Positions 63,933-64,000 of a stretch of DNA of 64,000 bases are shown one piece after another. Position numbers and translations under genes: made by a program. Under the pieces are notes generated by a model. It was not told the DNA's origin. It searched no databases and was given only the letters and a program-made list of their open reading frames with translations. Within the stretch, counting starts at the first letter, position 1, and each line of letters opens with the position of its first letter. The stretch covers positions 310,001 to 374,000 of the forward strand of contig JADKEK010000004.1 of NCBI GenBank assembly GCA_016718035.1, given 5' to 3'. The stretch is from Bacteroidota bacterium (GTDB lineage: Bacteria; Bacteroidota; Bacteroidia; Chitinophagales; BACL12).

Positions 63933-64000
63933 ATGAAAAAGAAAATTGCATTACTCATTATTGCTGGAACAATTCTGTTAACTTTTATAGTTATGGCAGT
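63933..64000 (+). CDS. Start of an unknown gene (runs off the window edge)
   Basis: 22 codons: MKKKIALLIIAGTILLTFIVMA, a basic n-region and a long hydrophobic helix, i.e. a signal anchor or lipoprotein/Sec signal. The ATG lies 23 nt after the phosphatase stop, so the two may be co-transcribed. Too short to name. Confidence 0.5.
   Translation, partial: MKKKIALLIIAGTILLTFIVMA

Overview
The window is chromosomal DNA from a member of the Bacteroidota, probably an environmental, surface-living relative of the Chitinophagales/Saprospiria/Sphingobacteriales. The rank below phylum is a guess. The phylum rests on several signs: GldA/GldF-type ABC transporter genes, many secreted proteins with the C-terminal type IX secretion (T9SS) sorting domain, -7 boxes of the TAnnTTTG type (one with a TTG at the canonical 19-nt spacing), AT-rich intergenic DNA, few strong Shine-Dalgarno sequences, and housekeeping proteins typical of the phylum.

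Layout. 0-1.4 kb: gliding/T9SS-associated ABC transporter (gldF partial, gldA). 1.6-18.1 kb: four large secreted proteins built from MopE-like acidic metal-binding repeats (2, 15, 1 and 10 copies), each ending in the same two Ig-like modules and T9SS signal. Small housekeeping genes (iscA-like and others) lie between them. The largest is interrupted by a 593-bp segment that breaks a SprB-type repeat and the reading frame. 18.4-22.3 kb: a conserved membrane protein, a 5'-nucleotidase split into two genes in reversed domain order, and dnaA. 22.4-23.1 kb: tRNA-Ser(GCT) and tRNA-Pro(TGG), each preceded by copies of its own 5' half. The proline copies form a four-unit, 70-72-bp tandem array in which the anticodon arm is replaced by a tight hairpin. 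23.1-36.5 kb: a YtxH/holin-X envelope operon, a beta-barrel protein, a DUF1328 protein, a MATE pump, an SDR enzyme, a cysC-cysD-cysN sulfate-activation cluster, an AraC regulator, a CHRD-repeat secreted protein and a BlaI/BlaR-type regulatory pair. 36.6-54.0 kb: an all-minus-strand island of five giant T9SS-exported PKD-repeat proteins in the order A-B-B-B-A (A = Asp-box N-terminus, B = GEVED N-terminus). One B member carries a single-base frameshift. 54.1-64.0 kb: an orphan signal-peptide ORF, an RsmF-like rRNA methyltransferase, a CotH-kinase/lamin-tail T9SS protein, a polyprenyl diphosphate synthase, an M48 lipoprotein protease and a PafA-like phosphatase.

How it fits together: roughly half of the window encodes exported repeat proteins (MopE-like, PKD, Ig-like, CHRD, LTD), all expected to leave through T9SS. 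Most units are monocistronic and bounded by strong hairpin terminators, several of them near-perfect palindromes serving convergent genes. The parts that are hardest to explain are the tRNA 5'-half array, the domain insertion in the large MopE-like gene, and the recent homogenisation of repeats inside the surface proteins.
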